Positions 1 through 12,068 of a stretch of 64,000 nt of DNA are shown here, piece after piece (positions within the stretch are counted from its first letter, which is position 1; each line of letters starts with the position of its first letter). The translations under genes were made by a program, and so were the position numbers. This DNA is from Paragorgia papillata (lineage: Eukaryota; Cnidaria; Anthozoa; Scleralcyonacea; Coralliidae). The notes below the pieces were generated by a model. It was not told the origin of the DNA. It saw nothing but the letters and a program-made list of their open reading frames with translations, and did no database searches. The stretch is taken from positions 969,501 to 1,033,500 of the forward strand of contig JAWNZC010000444.1 of assembly GCA_035771165.1 (NCBI GenBank), in the 5' to 3' direction.

Positions 1-559
1 CGGTGGTCTAGCAGCGCGTACGCAAAGCTCCAGACGCTCTTATTGCCGTTGCTCGGATCTTGGCTTGATCCGTCAATCAGCTGCTCCCTTTGGAGGAGGT
101 TCGCGTTCCTCGAAATCCTTGCTCCAGCTAGCTGGAGAGGTCGCATTGGAGAGGAGTTTCTCGGTCGCGCAGGAACACCACTATTACCTAAATGAGTAGG
201 ATCGCGCTTCGTGTGCCAGCACCAGACTGGTCTGCCAGGCCTTGGCGAGTCGCTAGCTTGGTGGTGTAATGATTGCCGGCCCGAGATGCCCACCGGGGAT
301 TGCGACCCTCCAAATTTAGTACTGTGTACGTCTATCTACTGACTTTATCCATGCATCCTTGTATCTCGTTACTACACAGCGCTGTTATTAATGGGATTTA
401 TGCAATAAATAATATTAAAACTAGCTGTGTGTTGTTTGGGTGGCTCCAACTCCCCCGCGGTTCATTGGGGCTATCTGGTCACGCAGGGCACCGTGAAGTG
501 TCACTCCAGCGATCAATGAATCGGGCACTGTTGATCAGAGGCACGTGATACGTGCGTGC
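1..559. other. Unassigned GC-richer sequence, no gene seen
   Basis: I see no convincing exon or transposon end here. A short 91-residue open frame at 273-548 has low-complexity composition and no recognisable domain, so I do not call it. The stretch from about 430 may belong to an extended copy of the SINE that follows, because the composition does not change at 560. Confidence 0.4.
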
Positions 560-880
560 TTAGGGAAGCACGGGTGGCGTGTGCTGTTAGGGCGCTGCCT
601 CTCACCAATAGTTCAGCCCAGTTGGACAGGGTTAGTACTTGGATGGGTGACCGTCTGGGAATAGCCCCGTTCTCGAACTTGAATTTCATGTGAGTAGAGT
701 TTAGTTGGTCTCTCCTGTGCTTCGAGGGTTTTTCGCAGGGTTCTGCGGTTTTCCTCCCTCCGTAAAATCAACACGTTAGGTCTTAGCTTATGTCGTGCAC
801 TTTTAACATGAGCCCCTGGCTCGGATGATTGGGCGACCACATCCTGTGTTTACGACGTTAAATAAATCATTACTCATTAC
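560..880 (+). repeat. SINE with a 5S rRNA-derived head
   Basis: The segment 629-665 closely matches the 3' half of 5S rRNA, including the internal promoter box (core ACTTGGATGGGTGACC). It is followed by a SINE-like body with a tract at 729-765 (TTTTCCTCCCTCCGTAAAA) of the kind seen in invertebrate SINEs. It ends in an A/T-rich tail with short ATTACTC repeats at 866-885. This is the SINE3 (5S-headed) layout rather than a 5S gene, because the 5' half of 5S is strongly diverged. The exact 5' end is uncertain. Confidence 0.65.
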
Positions 881-1061
881 TCATTAGAAGGCTGATGCAA
901 TATCCGGAACTACGAGTCAGTGTTTCCTGGGCCCCGGGCTCAGCATTGTTGGCACCGTTTCTCGAGTGGTTCTTCCCACCCTCCTCCCCACAACGTGCTA
1001 TCGAGCGCCAGTGACTGCCTCCTTCCCCTGGTTCGCCGTCAGTTACGCTTCAGTTTCTTGT

Positions 1062-1265
1062 CGTGGCATAAGCGCCAGTCCACACGCTCCTCGGAGTTTT
1101 AAGCCTCCGCAACTGCCAACGGGTGCTCCTCCCTTGTTACTCGGTCATTAGCTAACAGACTCACTTGTTATTCGCGTGGTTGTGCAAGCGCCAATCCACA
1201 TGCCTCCTGCCCTGGAGTTTGGAGCCTCCGCAACTGCTAACGGATGCTCCTCCGTTATTAGCTAA
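1062..1265. repeat. Two-unit tandem repeat, about 113 bp per unit
   Basis: Two diverged copies share the order: CGTGG, AAGCGCCA, TCCACA, GCCTCCGCAACTGC, TGCTCCTCC, TTAGCTAA. The first runs 1062-1155 and the second about 1175-1265. No coding function is supported. Confidence 0.6.
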
Positions 1266-3403
1266 TGTTTATCACGTCGGTGCGTCCTCTACACCACTCC
1301 CACTTCCCACTGTAATCCTGGAGCCTCTCTATTCTTTCACCAGATGCGCCTCTGGTGTTCGTTATATTATGCATTGCTGGGCTTACATTTTCTAGCAGAA
1401 TTACGATGAAATAACATTAATTGTATCTTTTGACTGTTTTGAGCTATAAAAAAAGCAGCGCAAGGAAACACGCAGAGGACAAAACGTATGATCTGGAGCT
1501 CGAGAACGAAGAGTATCGCAAACTCGTTTCCAGTCTCTCAGAGATTTAAGTTGATTTCTGATTTCAAAGTGCGTGTGATTTCTAGTGATTTCCTGATTTC
1601 TGATGTTGATTTCCTGATTTCTGACTTGATTTCTTGTGATTTCTGAGGTGAGCGTACGAGATTTCTGCCGTGGCGGACCCCTCGCTTTCGACTAAACAAA
1701 TTACACATAATAACAATACCAGCCCAGGACGGCTTTATTTAGCACGACAATGGTGTAATTTCATTAGTCCATGTTAGTGGGGGACGAAAATATCGAGACC
1801 CGCAAAGAAGGCCTGCGAAGGACGCTAATTTTGAACATGCTTTTTGGCAATCTCGTACCCAGAGCCAGCTTCCCCCCCGGGAAAGCAAATGGCTCTGGGA
1901 CAAGCCGTTTGAAACTTGCCTCTGATTGGTTTAACGCTTCAACGCCTACTGCGCTGCGCAGATAATTTCATCCTCATTCTCCCAACGATTTCTAATGTTT
2001 CCATGTTGAATTTTCAAGAGAGCGGAGCAAAATAAAAACATCTTTATGAGAATTAAACCTGACAAAATGAAAGATTCTTTCCAAAGAGACAAGAAATATA
2101 CTTATTTGGCTTAGTAACATGTTTGGATCCCTAATTTAAGCGTTTACGGGAGAACGTACGACAGATTCGTCGTAGCTGTGGGTCGTGACAAAGGCCTTTG
2201 GTCGTGACGGGAATTCACTTTTTCAGATTTCAGTTTCGTGCTACAAATATTTATGGTATATTGTCATATAGACATTGAGTTTGACTTCAAGGAATATAAG
2301 TATAACATTCTTATATTGCCAGAAATGTTGCCACTTGCCAGGCCAGTACAGCGTACTGCATTTGTTTTATTAAAATTTGAGTCTGACACTCTTAGACTGT
2401 AGTCTAGTAGAATCTACAAATACAACAGCAGCTATATTAAAATGAGTCTACATCAGTTCAGTTGTTGGCAATGGTTACACCAGTTTTCAAAGACTAGTAC
2501 TATACCCTAATATCCATTACTTTTATTAAACCAATAGACTTGTTTGTGCTCTTGCAACATTGAATCATCAATCATCATGCCAATATTTGATAATGGTTCA
2601 CGTACAGACACAGTACATGTATATTCAGTTTTCTTATTATTTTGTTTTTTATAGTATTCTGCCAAATATAATTATTGTTTAGTGTAATTAAATATATTAT
2701 TTTTTAAAATAGGTTGTATTTTATGCACAATGTGATTGCTTAGTTACTGTGTTTATATCAGGCTATGCAAACATGCAAACATGGTTGTGATGTCACAGCA
2801 CATTTCTTAGCCATATTATTTTCATAATAGAATGCCCTGCATTTATATAACATGATGCAAACACTCGAGTGAGTTTGGGAGAATGTGAACTTTAGTACTT
2901 GTACATGTAAACTTGAGCCATTTTGAACTCTCCCAACTCACTCATGTTTATATTTAATAGGCTATATACCAGTAAATACAGGTGGCCATTTTCTGTTTCT
3001 CAAATACTTCACGGTTAAGTTGTCTAATCAGAGAGTTAGATTTTGTACCATGTGATAATGCTATTTTTTGATGAATAACCTTACCAGACTTTAGATTTCC
3101 TGCTCAACTAGCCATCGGAGAATTTGAAACTCAAATTCCCCACTTGCCTATGTAACCAGGGTATTCGAAACGTGAATTCCTCACTGACCTATGTCACCAC
3201 TATCACTCAACACAACATTAGTTTTGGATATTGTTTTTGTAATATATAATCAAAACTTTATAATGAGAACTGGCACTGCAGTTATGGTATTTTTATGGAA
3301 TGTTTGTGTATACTGTTGTGCTAGCCAAATTAGAGCACATCATTATGGCATCAGAGGGATTAGTAACATTAGGTTTGCTCTTGACAGTACCTACAAACAA
3401 ATG
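1266..3403. other. AT-rich non-coding stretch with small repeats
   Basis: No gene seen. It contains a short-period repeat of the TGATTTCTGATTTC type at 1552-1646, and a repeat at 1850-1920 that recurs inverted at 6447-6545. The rest is AT-rich with scattered stops in all frames. Confidence 0.5.
1850..1920 (+). repeat. Dispersed repeat, copy 1 (GGCTCTGGG family)
   Basis: The string reads CTCGT-CCCAGAGCCA, a spacer, AAATGGCTCTGGGACAAGCC and then GTTTGAAAC. The same order occurs on the opposite strand at 6447-6545. The two CCAGAGCC/GGCTCTGG arms form a short inverted repeat, suggesting a small fold-back element. Confidence 0.6.
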
Positions 3404-3411
3404 TGGTTAAT

Positions 3412-4570
3412 CAGGGCCTTTTTTAACACTGATACTGGGGGGCATGGCCCCCCCAGCTGCCCCCATGGCCCCCCACTGGGCACTTTTGCCCCCCCCCAGT
3501 ACAATAGCTTTTTAAATTTCTATTTGTATAAACTATAAAGCAAATTAGTTTACAAATTCAAAAAATATGAGTTCAAAATGCCTTAAATCTGTTTTATAAC
3601 GAAGTGAATGATTTTAAGGAAAAGACAACACAAAGGCTCATGTTTTGCCTTATTAGTGATGACATGGCAGTTGCGTGGGAAACTGAGGAAGAGAGCGTGT
3701 TAGGGGACTAGTGCTGAATTTAAGTGGCAGCCATTTTATTTTATTGTTCTTTTATCTAAAAAGAGTTTTTAAATCAATCCTGTTATGTAAATAGAGAATA
3801 ATACATGGATGTGCAGAAATATGAAATTTATTTCAAGTGTTGACCAGGATATCTCACGAATGAGCGAAGCAAACGAGTGACATATCCTGGTCAACACGAG
3901 AAATAAATTTCATATTTCCAAGCATCCATGTATTGTTCTGTTTATTATATAAAAAATTGTCCTATTGCCTTGCAAAATTTGCATTAAACTATAATGCTGA
4001 TTCACCGATAATCATCACATGTGCGATTATCATAAATAATCACACATGTGAGATTATCACTTTTATTAGTGGTGGAAAAATCAATAAAATACTCTATTTT
4101 ATATAATAAAGGTGAATATTGCATGACTTTCATGCAACGTATGTATATTATAGCTATAAATTGCTAGTTTGTTACATTATTGTGGCTAATGCCTCATATT
4201 TTTTCTTCATACGTGTATTCTTTGTTAGAAAATTGTCTGGCAAATCATTACTAGGTTAGAGTTACTGTCAAATGTTTGAGGTCTGAAATCATTTAAATAA
4301 CGTCAAAAGTTTCCCCCTGATATATAAAAAAATCGAGAGTGCTCCCAACTTGTATTGCTATAATGCTGAAAAAGTGAAAATAATTTTCCAAAAACGTTAA
4401 AATTTTAAAAATTTTCTTCTGAAGTATGCCGTCATACCACAGACACTGAAAGACTCTGTTCTCTAAAAACTTTTATTGGATTGCAATGACCGTTTAATTA
4501 AGAACAGAAACCATGAAGGTCCCTTTCCACGAATGGCCCCCCCACTGGCAAATCCTTAAAAAAGGCCCTG
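3412..4570. mobile_element. Non-autonomous hAT-type transposon
   Basis: The termini are inverted copies of CAGGGCCTTTTTTAA (3412-3426; complement at 4556-4570). The element is flanked by a perfect 8-bp target duplication TGGTTAAT (3404-3411 and 4571-4578). CAGGG termini with an 8-bp duplication are typical of hAT elements. At 1159 bp with no transposase frame it must depend on a partner in trans. Its centre holds a separate fold-back sequence (3786-3960). Confidence 0.85.
3786..3960. repeat. Long fold-back palindrome
   Basis: Two arms of about 50 bp (3797-3853 and 3876-3938) are near-complementary, sharing ACATGGATG, AAATATGAAATTTATTTC and CCAGGATAT, around a short loop. Fragments of the same family recur near 35060-35110 and 35815-35880. 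It looks like a fold-back MITE nested in the hAT element. Confidence 0.7.
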
Positions 4571-4578
4571 TGGTTAAT

Positions 4579-5929
4579 GGTCACATGTCTGATACTGAGG
4601 AGTACTATAGCAGAATTTATTGTTACTATTGAGTATTTTTTTTTAAATTGAAACAAATTAATAAATAATTTAAATAAGATTAGCATTTCAACTCTTATGC
4701 ATGTTGTTGTGGGACAACTGAGGAAGTCTGGGCAAGTTGTAAATGAGAGAGTTAATTTTTATGTTCTAACTCATTTAAATTATCATCATTTTCTGATGAC
4801 TTCAATGAGTAAAAAGGTTAAAATAAAAAATCATATTGTTTTGTATTTTATTTGTGTTGCTATACTAGATTAGTGTACAGGTTAAACCCCTAGCAGTATG
4901 CACGATCAGTGGTATGCACATGTATTGGTACTAAAAGTGACAGAAAACATTTTGGTTGTCATAGTCAATCTGCTGTCCCAAAAAGAAATCAACTTTTTTC
5001 CACCTCATATTATCTTTGCCAAGAAGTTGCTGCAGAAAATATAAATTTAAATGCATAAATAATTGACTCTGACTTCAAAAATATGGTATTAATGTAGTAA
5101 CTTCAATAGTATTTTTAACACATTAGACAAATATATTATTCTTGTTTTCAGATAATAATTATCAAAATATTGTTATTTTTTTGATATATTAAAATTTTTT
5201 AATGGAGGAGTCATTGTTAAACTGTTCAACTATGGGGGCTTTCCATACACACGGTTAGACCGGTCAGTCCGGTTAAATGGAACATGATTCGTTTGAGATC
5301 TGGGATGGTCTGACTGGAAAATTTGGTCCTAATCAAAAGCAAGTCCATTCTGGCCAGACTTATCGGTCTAACTTTGTCAATTGGAAAGTGCCCTAAATAG
5401 CAGGCTTCAACAGCAATGATGTGCTCTTTAAGTCTTTGTGGCATGATCGTATATTAAAACTGTGATAGGCATGTTCCACCTGCTGGTTCACAGTTTTTAT
5501 GTTGAAAAATCTAAAATTATTTTTTAATAATTATTTTTTAAGTGTGATTATAAACGCTGATAAAGTGCTATATAGATGAAACAAAAGCACATGATCTGGG
5601 ACAATACTATTTGAGGTGACCCTCAAAACTATTTGAGGTGACCCTCAAATATTGTAGCTTACAGACACAGTATAATATCTTAAAAATAAAAGATGTATAT
5701 AAAAAATGTTTATTCGATTCCTTGTGCCTTGCATAAATTTTGCAGTTTATAGGATACATAATACATTTGCATTAAAAGTTGACTGGACAATAAGAAAGAA
5801 AGATGCATGATGACGTTCAGTGTAACGTGACGGGCAGTGTGCTGGTTGCCATTGAGAACCTTCGTCTTTATATTCAGTCATACAAAAGCGGCATAAAAAG
5901 TAATACAGTTACTTTGAAAACGTGTCAGC
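4579..5929. other. AT-rich stretch, no gene seen
   Basis: Stops are frequent in all frames. A small direct repeat of ATTTGAGGTGACCCTCAAA occurs twice near 5609-5650. I find no exon or element ends. Confidence 0.45.
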
Positions 5930-6313
5930 CTAATCGGTATTTCCGTGTTCAGGAAGTTCAGCGTTTTGATCGTTATCGCAAGCATGTGAGTTGGCTTGAA
6001 GAACACCGACGGTCATAAAACGTTTAAGTTTTTCAATTTGATCTCGGATCAAACCATTTAAAGGAGAAATCACAATCACCGAAGACACCGATTCTTCACC
6101 ACTGAGAAAGTCGAAGACAAACGGGAGAAGTTGAAATATGAGCGATTTACGTTTACCAAAACCAGTCGGCAGGACTGCCAACACATCTCGGCCATTGACT
6201 AATCTCCATAGTACTATAAAGGTCTCAGCAAAAGGATGCACCGATCTTTTCCATCGAATAATTTACTGCATCATCCAGTAGGCCAGGCTCAATTTCAGAC
6301 GCTAAAGTACATG
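5930..6313 (-). pseudogene. RecQ-like DNA helicase, N-terminal fragment
   Basis: On the minus strand the translation shows a RecQ-type start: a Q-motif-like lead-in, the NGRDVLAVLPTGFGK Walker A region (about 6135-6180), LIFQLLPFVF, and motif Ia VIVISPLNGLIRDQIEKLK (about 6020-6080). Two lesions are visible. The segment upstream of the Walker A block is in another frame (break near 6235), and two extra residues are inserted just after GFGK. No later helicase motifs (DEAH, motifs III-VI) are present, so it is a short broken copy. Such fragments are common where RecQ-like genes have been carried by mobile elements; that origin is inference. Confidence 0.7.
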
Positions 6314-6446
6314 CCATAGTCAAAAAGTCTCAATATATTTGAAAACACCAAACACAACTTTCAATGCAAATATTGAGTCGAAGACTCGAAATAAACAGGA
6401 GCCGAGAAGGACTAGGACAGAATTATCAACTGCGCACGCCCCAAAA

Positions 6447-6545
6447 CCCCACGATTCGTGGGGTTTCAAACGGCTTGTCCCAGAGCCATTTGATTTGCCC
6501 GCGCGGCCGGGCATATTTGGCTCTGGGAACGAGATTGGCTTTTTG
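6447..6545 (-). repeat. Dispersed repeat, copy 2 (GGCTCTGGG family)
   Basis: This is the reverse-complement counterpart of 1850-1920. GTTTCAAACGGCTTGTCCCA is followed by GAGCCATTTGATTTGCC, a GC-rich loop, and TGGCTCTGGGAACGAGA. The arms pair with each other, so this may be a complete small fold-back unit. Confidence 0.6.
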
Positions 6546-6808
6546 GCGCCTGGTAATTGACAGCGAGTGCCCACAAAGACTTAACGCAGCATCCGTGAGT
6601 CAAAAACTGACAAGAAGCGCTTTACCTTTGGGCATCTTGCTTTATAAACATCTGAAAAATGTATTTGTCATTGTCAAAAATATACTAATTAAGTCTTATG
6701 ACGAGTATTATCTGTATGTTGATATGTTCCCCAACAGTTTGGAAGAAGGCTTTTGTCCTGAGGACGTTTCGACCGGACACCATGAAGTGAACTGAAATAT
6801 ATATTATG

Positions 6809-8531
6809 CAGGGGCGGATCTAGGAAAATTTATACCTTAGTCAAACACGCAATCTGGGGGGGTCCGGGGGCATGTTCCCCCGGAAATTTTTTGAAATTTG
6901 GGTCTCTAAAATGGCATTTCCCGCGTTCTGATAGCACTTTAAAGGAAAATCGTAACTAATTTTCAACATGTTTTTAATGGCACATTTTATTATTTTCAAG
7001 AAAGTCTTCGTTCAAAACGAGGACTTTGGTATTTTATTTCAGTATCTGAGACCTTGTGACAGTTTGTAAATGTTAAATTTCTTCCAGTAATAAAAAAGGG
7101 GAATCCCATAATTAGTAAAGATACATGACATATGACATTTTTTATAAAGGTTTATGTGTAGTTATGGGAACCACGTTGGAGTTTTGGCCGCGTATTATTG
7201 TGAAACAAGGGAGAATTTGAATGAAGAGCGCAATTAGCCTCCGGCTATGTTGCGTATGAAAGGCGACACGGAACACGCTGTTGGACATGTAGTGTAAAAT
7301 TACTGTTTAGGAACCATGAAAAAACATCAGAAAAAGAATAAAGGATTTGTAACGTATAGTATAGTGCAATCATTCAGGATCTTAGGACACAACCCTGGAC
7401 GCGTTTCGACCTTCTATGGTGGTCTCATCAGCAGGGATTTGGGGTTGGGACTTGGGAGTCGATGTGATTTAAGTAAATAACAAAATAATAAACACTATCA
7501 ACACGGTAATAATTATAATAAAGGATAGATAAAGTGAGTGCTTACCAAACTTGTTGTTTGTGTTTTTGAGTCCAACGCGTCGCAGCATCTTGGAATTGGT
7601 ACATAAAAGGGACTCGTTGTCGATGTATGTTTCGGTTGTAGCCGTATAAGTCAAAATCGCGCTCCTCTATTGCGAGTCTTCGGGTGCGTAATGAGGGGCA
7701 TTGCTTCATTCGTTATGAGCAATACAAATAGAATGACAGATTATCTATAGACTCACCTAAGAGCAATACAGGTCTTCTTTCCATCCTTAGCATACTTCGG
7801 CAAATATGCCTCCGCATCGAAATCCCTGTGTAAGGATTTTACGCTAAACTTCGCATGAAGCTCCCGATCCGAGAGGATAGCACAATTTTGGATTTTTGAA
7901 GACAAATCATAATAGATTTGTCGCAATAACTCATCGTTATTATTCTTCAGAGCGCTCTGCACACGTTCTAAGACGTTTGTCGAAGCCATGACACAACAGT
8001 CAATCCTCAGTCAAATTGGCCCGCGTGTAATCTCTTCATGCTGCAAGATGCTGCAAAGATGCAGCTTCATGCGGCGGATTGCGGCCAAGATTTAGTTTCT
8101 AGCCAATCAAAATCTAGCCTGCGTTAAAACATTTTACTTCCGACGTAACTGCATTTACTTCCGACGTAATTCCATTGGCTTTGACCAATCAGCGCTCATG
8201 ATTTCGACGTATTTCGGCCATTTTGACGTGGATAAACGTGCCGGTCGGTGACCACTTCCCGCCATAGTTACCTCTTATACGGTTCTAGTACCAAGCTAAG
8301 CCTGCTTTGCAGGCTACGGGGCCGATAGCGGCCACAGGTCGCCACAGAATAACTTGCGCCGCGTCTGACGAAGGCTCTAGAAATTATGAAATTATTCTTC
8401 GGCAAAGAATAAACCGTATCTTGCCAAATATGTTAAAAATTGCAAAATCCGAAGAAACCCTTTAATTTTCGCATCTCAGATTTTTTACCTTAGTCGCTTG
8501 ACGTGTTTGACGTATATTAAATCCGCCCCTG
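6809..8531. mobile_element. hAT-like (5-bp TSD) DNA transposon, copy 1
   Basis: The ends are CAGGGGCGGAT (6809) and ATCCGCCCCTG (ending 8531), flanked by the 5-bp duplication TTATG (6804-6808 and 8532-8536). The subterminal block (CGGGGG and CCCCCGG arms, then AAATTTTTTGAAATTTGGG and TGGCATTTCCCGCGTTCTGA) is shared, in opposite orientation, with the copy at 13030-14921. No complete transposase is present. A short spliced-looking frame lies on the minus strand inside it. CAGGGG ends with 5-bp duplications fit the hAT5-type group; the superfamily call is inference from ends only. Confidence 0.8.
7753..7989 (-). CDS. Exon-like open frame inside the hAT-like element
   Basis: A 78-residue frame starts at an ATG (MASTNVLERV) and runs to a good splice donor (CTTAG|GTGAGT at about 7758). 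This suggests the first exon of a captured or transposase-derived gene. A second fragment on the same strand at about 7560-7640 (TETYIDNESLL) is followed by another donor-like TTTGGTAAG. I recognise no domain. It could be the N-terminal exon of the element's original transposase, left after an internal deletion. Confidence 0.35.
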   Translation of the reverse strand: MASTNVLERVQSALKNNNDELLRQIYYDLSSKIQNCAILSDRELHAKFSVKSLHRDFDAEAYLPKYAKDGKKTCIALR

Positions 8532-8701
8532 TTATGTGCGATATGAAATGATATAAATACAAGTGAACGAAGTATATTACAAATATCTCTCGTCTCGTGC
8601 GTAAAACGAGAAGAATGGAATGAAAAGAAGGTATTTTGTCAGTATCTATGACTAGTATACTATTTTAATATGAATAATTGCACGAATTTAAAGCATTAAT
8701 T

Positions 8702-8849
8702 ATGGAACACGACACATGTATTTCGTGTTCAATTGGAGTCATTGGTGATTTTGGTGTGGGAAAATTGCTTATTCGTCGGTTTGCTGGTGAGAATGGGAAC
8801 GTCCAAGAGAAATTCTCTGGAGTGAACGCGACAAAAGTTATAGAATTGG
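8702..8849 (+). CDS. Rab-like pseudo-GTPase / IRE1-like kinase fusion, exon 1
   Basis: This exon starts at ATG 8702 and ends at the donor G|GTGAGT (8850), leaving phase 1. It encodes about 49 residues with a Rab-type first strand and P-loop, SIGVIGDFGVGKLLIRRF. The last P-loop position, normally Ser/Thr after Lys, is Leu, so Mg2+-nucleotide binding is doubtful. The exon ends with a Rab-like strand beta-2 (ATKVIEL). It joins in frame to 12069-12114. Together the four exons give 1425 nt, exactly 475 codons including the stop. Intron 1 (8850-12068) contains a mariner element. The start could lie further upstream, because the frame is open to 8678. Confidence 0.65.
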
Positions 8850-9592
8850 GTGAGTACTGGATTGACTGATTTACTCAGAGGGACCAACTCTCTCAATTTT
8901 GCTCCTCCTGAGTTTCTTGAACGTTCATGCAATCTTCTTTTGGATTTTATCAAATTCTCCCGGATTTTCAGAATTTTCCACTGTGTTTTTTTAATAGTGA
9001 CAAATGGTTAGTTAATATTACAGACTTGTCGTCCAACACTTCACATTGTGAATGTTTATCTCGCTTCCGGCTCTGTTGAAAAATGCGTTTTTCAAGTCTC
9101 TCCAGTCTCTGTACCTTGTTTGTTGCTTTCAAGGGAAGTCTGAGACATATTAATTTAAAATATAATTTAATTTTGGTCATTTCAGCTTTCTTACAAGTAC
9201 ATCACCTAAAAAGATTTTTCAAAGATACTCTCAAAAGCAAAAAAAATACTATTGCAAAGAACTTTAAATTTTCAAAAAAATGGGGGCCAAAACTACCTAG
9301 ATCATAAACTTATTATATAATTTTGCGAGAAGAGAGAGAGTTGCAGCTGAAACACTGCATCTCATCGACTATTTTATTTATTTTATTTATTATTTTATAA
9401 GCTTTACCACAATTTACCTATTATACAATTAAAACATGAACTGAACAAAGTTATACAATAAAACGTAATATAACATGGTGGCAGGGTAACCACAACAGCT
9501 TAATTGGCCAAATACTGTGGTCCCAAATTACTGTTGTCTATCAGCCCATAGACAACTTGGGCTCATTGTCTTGTTTCTTTATTACAGTACCA
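8850..9592. other. Intron 1 sequence outside transposons
   Basis: This lies between exon 1 and the mariner element. The open frames here (for example 9083-9307) have no recognisable domain. A T-rich repeat of TTTATTTATT lies near 9370-9400. Confidence 0.4.
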
Positions 9593-9594
9593 CT

Positions 9595-11483
9595 CAGAAG
9601 TAACCTAACAAAAACCACGGTCAATCAGCGGTCGATCCACAGGTCAACCACTGATCGACCACGGATCATCAGCGGTTCATCAGCAGTCAATCAGTGGTTT
9701 AACCGTAACCGAACCGCTGTGGCCCAAGCCGCAAGGTTCGTACGTTCTTGTAACACTGAGAAAAAGTCGCATATTTCCGAAGTTTGGGAAGTTTCGAAGG
9801 CAAGGGAAGTCTGTTGTGCTGACATCCAATTTGAAATGGGAAAGCTATCTCACTACACCAGAGAATGAGTTGTTGCATTATATTCCCCTAACGTTTCAGT
9901 TACGAAGATTACTCAATTACACGGAGAGGAAGGGATAAAAACATCCCGCTTAGCTGTGAGTCTGTTTCTCTCTTGCTATCGCCAAAGTGGTAGTCTCAAT
10001 GATGCGCCGCGTAGTAGTAGAAAGCGAATACTTAGACAATGATTAGATAGACAAAATCGGAGTTTCGACTGTGCATACAATCTGAGTCGGGATAAAAGGT
10101 AGTTCATTTATAACATGAGATATAATTTGATTTTCCGGGTGCGTGGAAGCGCAATCTCAAAATGAATATAAGAGCCCAGCTCAGTATTTTGATATGGAAA
10201 CCCATAATAAATTCAAGATATAAATACAGAAAGGTTTAAAGAAAATGTAACATCTTCAGAATAAAAGGTAATTGATTAGATGGGAGTATATATAGGATAT
10301 GTTTTTAAACATATACAAACGGAACAAGTCACACGGTGCAGGAAATGACTAAAATAATTATACTTTCTGAAGTTGTCGGCTGGTCATGGCTTTTGTCTTT
10401 TGATTAAATTACCTGTTGTCATTGATTGTAGTTGAATATAGTAGCTCGTGAAACATGAAATTCAATTTGATCGATGAATAATCTTGCCATTCTTGGCTGT
10501 GAATGTTATACAATTTCACAAATGTTATACAAATTGTCGAATAAGTCAATAACGATGGACTTTAACTCTTTCCCATCCGAATCGGTCTTTAGTATTTTAT
10601 TCTGGCTAATGCCAGACGATTTTATTCACCTCTGGGGAAACCCTCGGACAGGAATGAGATAAATATTCAAGTTTAGTCCAGCTTTCGTCACCTGACATGC
10701 ACTCAAAACTTTCCTAGTTTACGTAAAAAGCGCTACAGCCTTGTGTGTCTGCGTAAGCTGTTTTACTTAGTTGCATTGTTCGTTAATATATAGATTATCC
10801 TAGTCTGAGCTCGGATGAGGCCAAGGCCCAAGCACTGATTGTACTGTAAATCAGTTTTGAAAAGCCCTAAAGGGGACACGGATTAAAATCTAAAAAATAG
10901 AACTGCAGTGTTATAGTTATATCTCTCGCAACAACAAAGTCAAAACCAATAATGCGGAATTTTTCGAGTTTTGAAACCAATCTCTCAATTGAAGGTTTTA
11001 TCTTGTGTTTGGCAACATTTCAGAATTCAAAAACTAACAACTACTTATCATCAGGCAGTTGATATTTGTTATGAATTTTGTTAAACGTTTTTTGACAAAC
11101 TCTACCCTGCTACTGTATCTTGTGATCGGAGTGCGAATGTTTTCAACCGCAAAATGAGTTTTAGCCTTCTCTGACATTGGATTTGTTTTGAATTTGGTAT
11201 GGCATGACTTGTAACATTTTTTTTTGTTTTTGACTTGTACGTGTTCATTGCCTATTGCTACATGTGCAGTTGGAATAAGTCAGTACTCGTGGTGTTCAGT
11301 TAACCGCGGTTTCCCTCTTGCGGTTCACATAGCGACACCAGCCTCACAGCAACCGCACTGCCAACTAACCGCCAGTTAACCACAACTGCACCGCCAACTA
11401 ACCACCAGTTAACTGCAACCGCACCACCAACTAACTGCCAGTTAACCGCAACCGCAGTGTTAGGTTATTTCTGAGTGGTACTG
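9595..11483. mobile_element. Tc1/mariner-type transposon, degraded
   Basis: The termini are CAGTACCACTCAGAAGTAAC (9595) and a near-perfect complement ending ...GAGTGGTACTG (11483), each flanked by TA (9593-9594, 11484-11485). Inverted repeats starting CAGT and inserted at TA are the mariner/Tc1 hallmark. Subterminal regions carry degenerate repeats: GGTCAATCAGCGGTC-like on the left, and three to four units of CCAACTAACNNCCAGTTAAC at 11352-11460 on the right. A transposase N-terminal relic is at 9881-10042. The catalytic part is not recognisable, so the element is dead. Confidence 0.8.
9881..10042 (+). pseudogene. Tc1/mariner transposase, helix-turn-helix relic
   Basis: A frame of about 53 residues ends at TGA 10040. 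It contains a Tc1-type paired/HTH pattern: VTKITQLHGEEGIKTSRL, then SLFLSCYRQSGSLNDAPRS, the linker that normally precedes the second HTH. No DDE/D domain follows, so it is a truncated remnant of the mariner element that encloses it. Confidence 0.65.
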
Positions 11484-12068
11484 TAGCCAGATAAATTAAT
11501 ATTTCTAAATTTCACTATTCGTAGTTTTAGTAACAATGAATCAGTTGCTATGGCAACTCAAAAGTTGCTATGGCAACTCAAATCAGTCAAATGTAACAAA
11601 TTCTCTCATACATGTAAATGTTTTTTTTAATTATCTTGCATATTTGAAAAATAGGCATATTTTATTTAAACTCCTAATTTTTTTCCTGATTGTGTATTTT
11701 TCCTTCAAGCATAAACAATCAATAGAAAGATTACTTATATGTAAAAAAACTTTGTAATGCCAATTTTGTTCAAAACTAAAAAGAATAACATTTTCTTTAA
11801 TTACATTTTTTCCCATTTTAACATTACAGAATTTTTTTATATTTGATACAGAGGAATATTTTAGCATATAGGTGACATATTGGACTTGTAAAATACTGAA
11901 ATATATTGAAATATATTTAAAAATTTGTAGTTTTTGGTGGTGTCAACATTTCACTCACACCTTATCTACTGGTCTTACTGTATACAGTAATTATTTATGG
12001 TCTTTTAATAGGTTAATCAGCTTTAACTTTTACATCGAGTAACTGATAGTATATTCTTTAATGTTTAG

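Noticed and set aside
629..665. A functional 5S rRNA gene
   Set aside because: Only the 3' half matches; the 5' half is diverged and a SINE body and tail follow.
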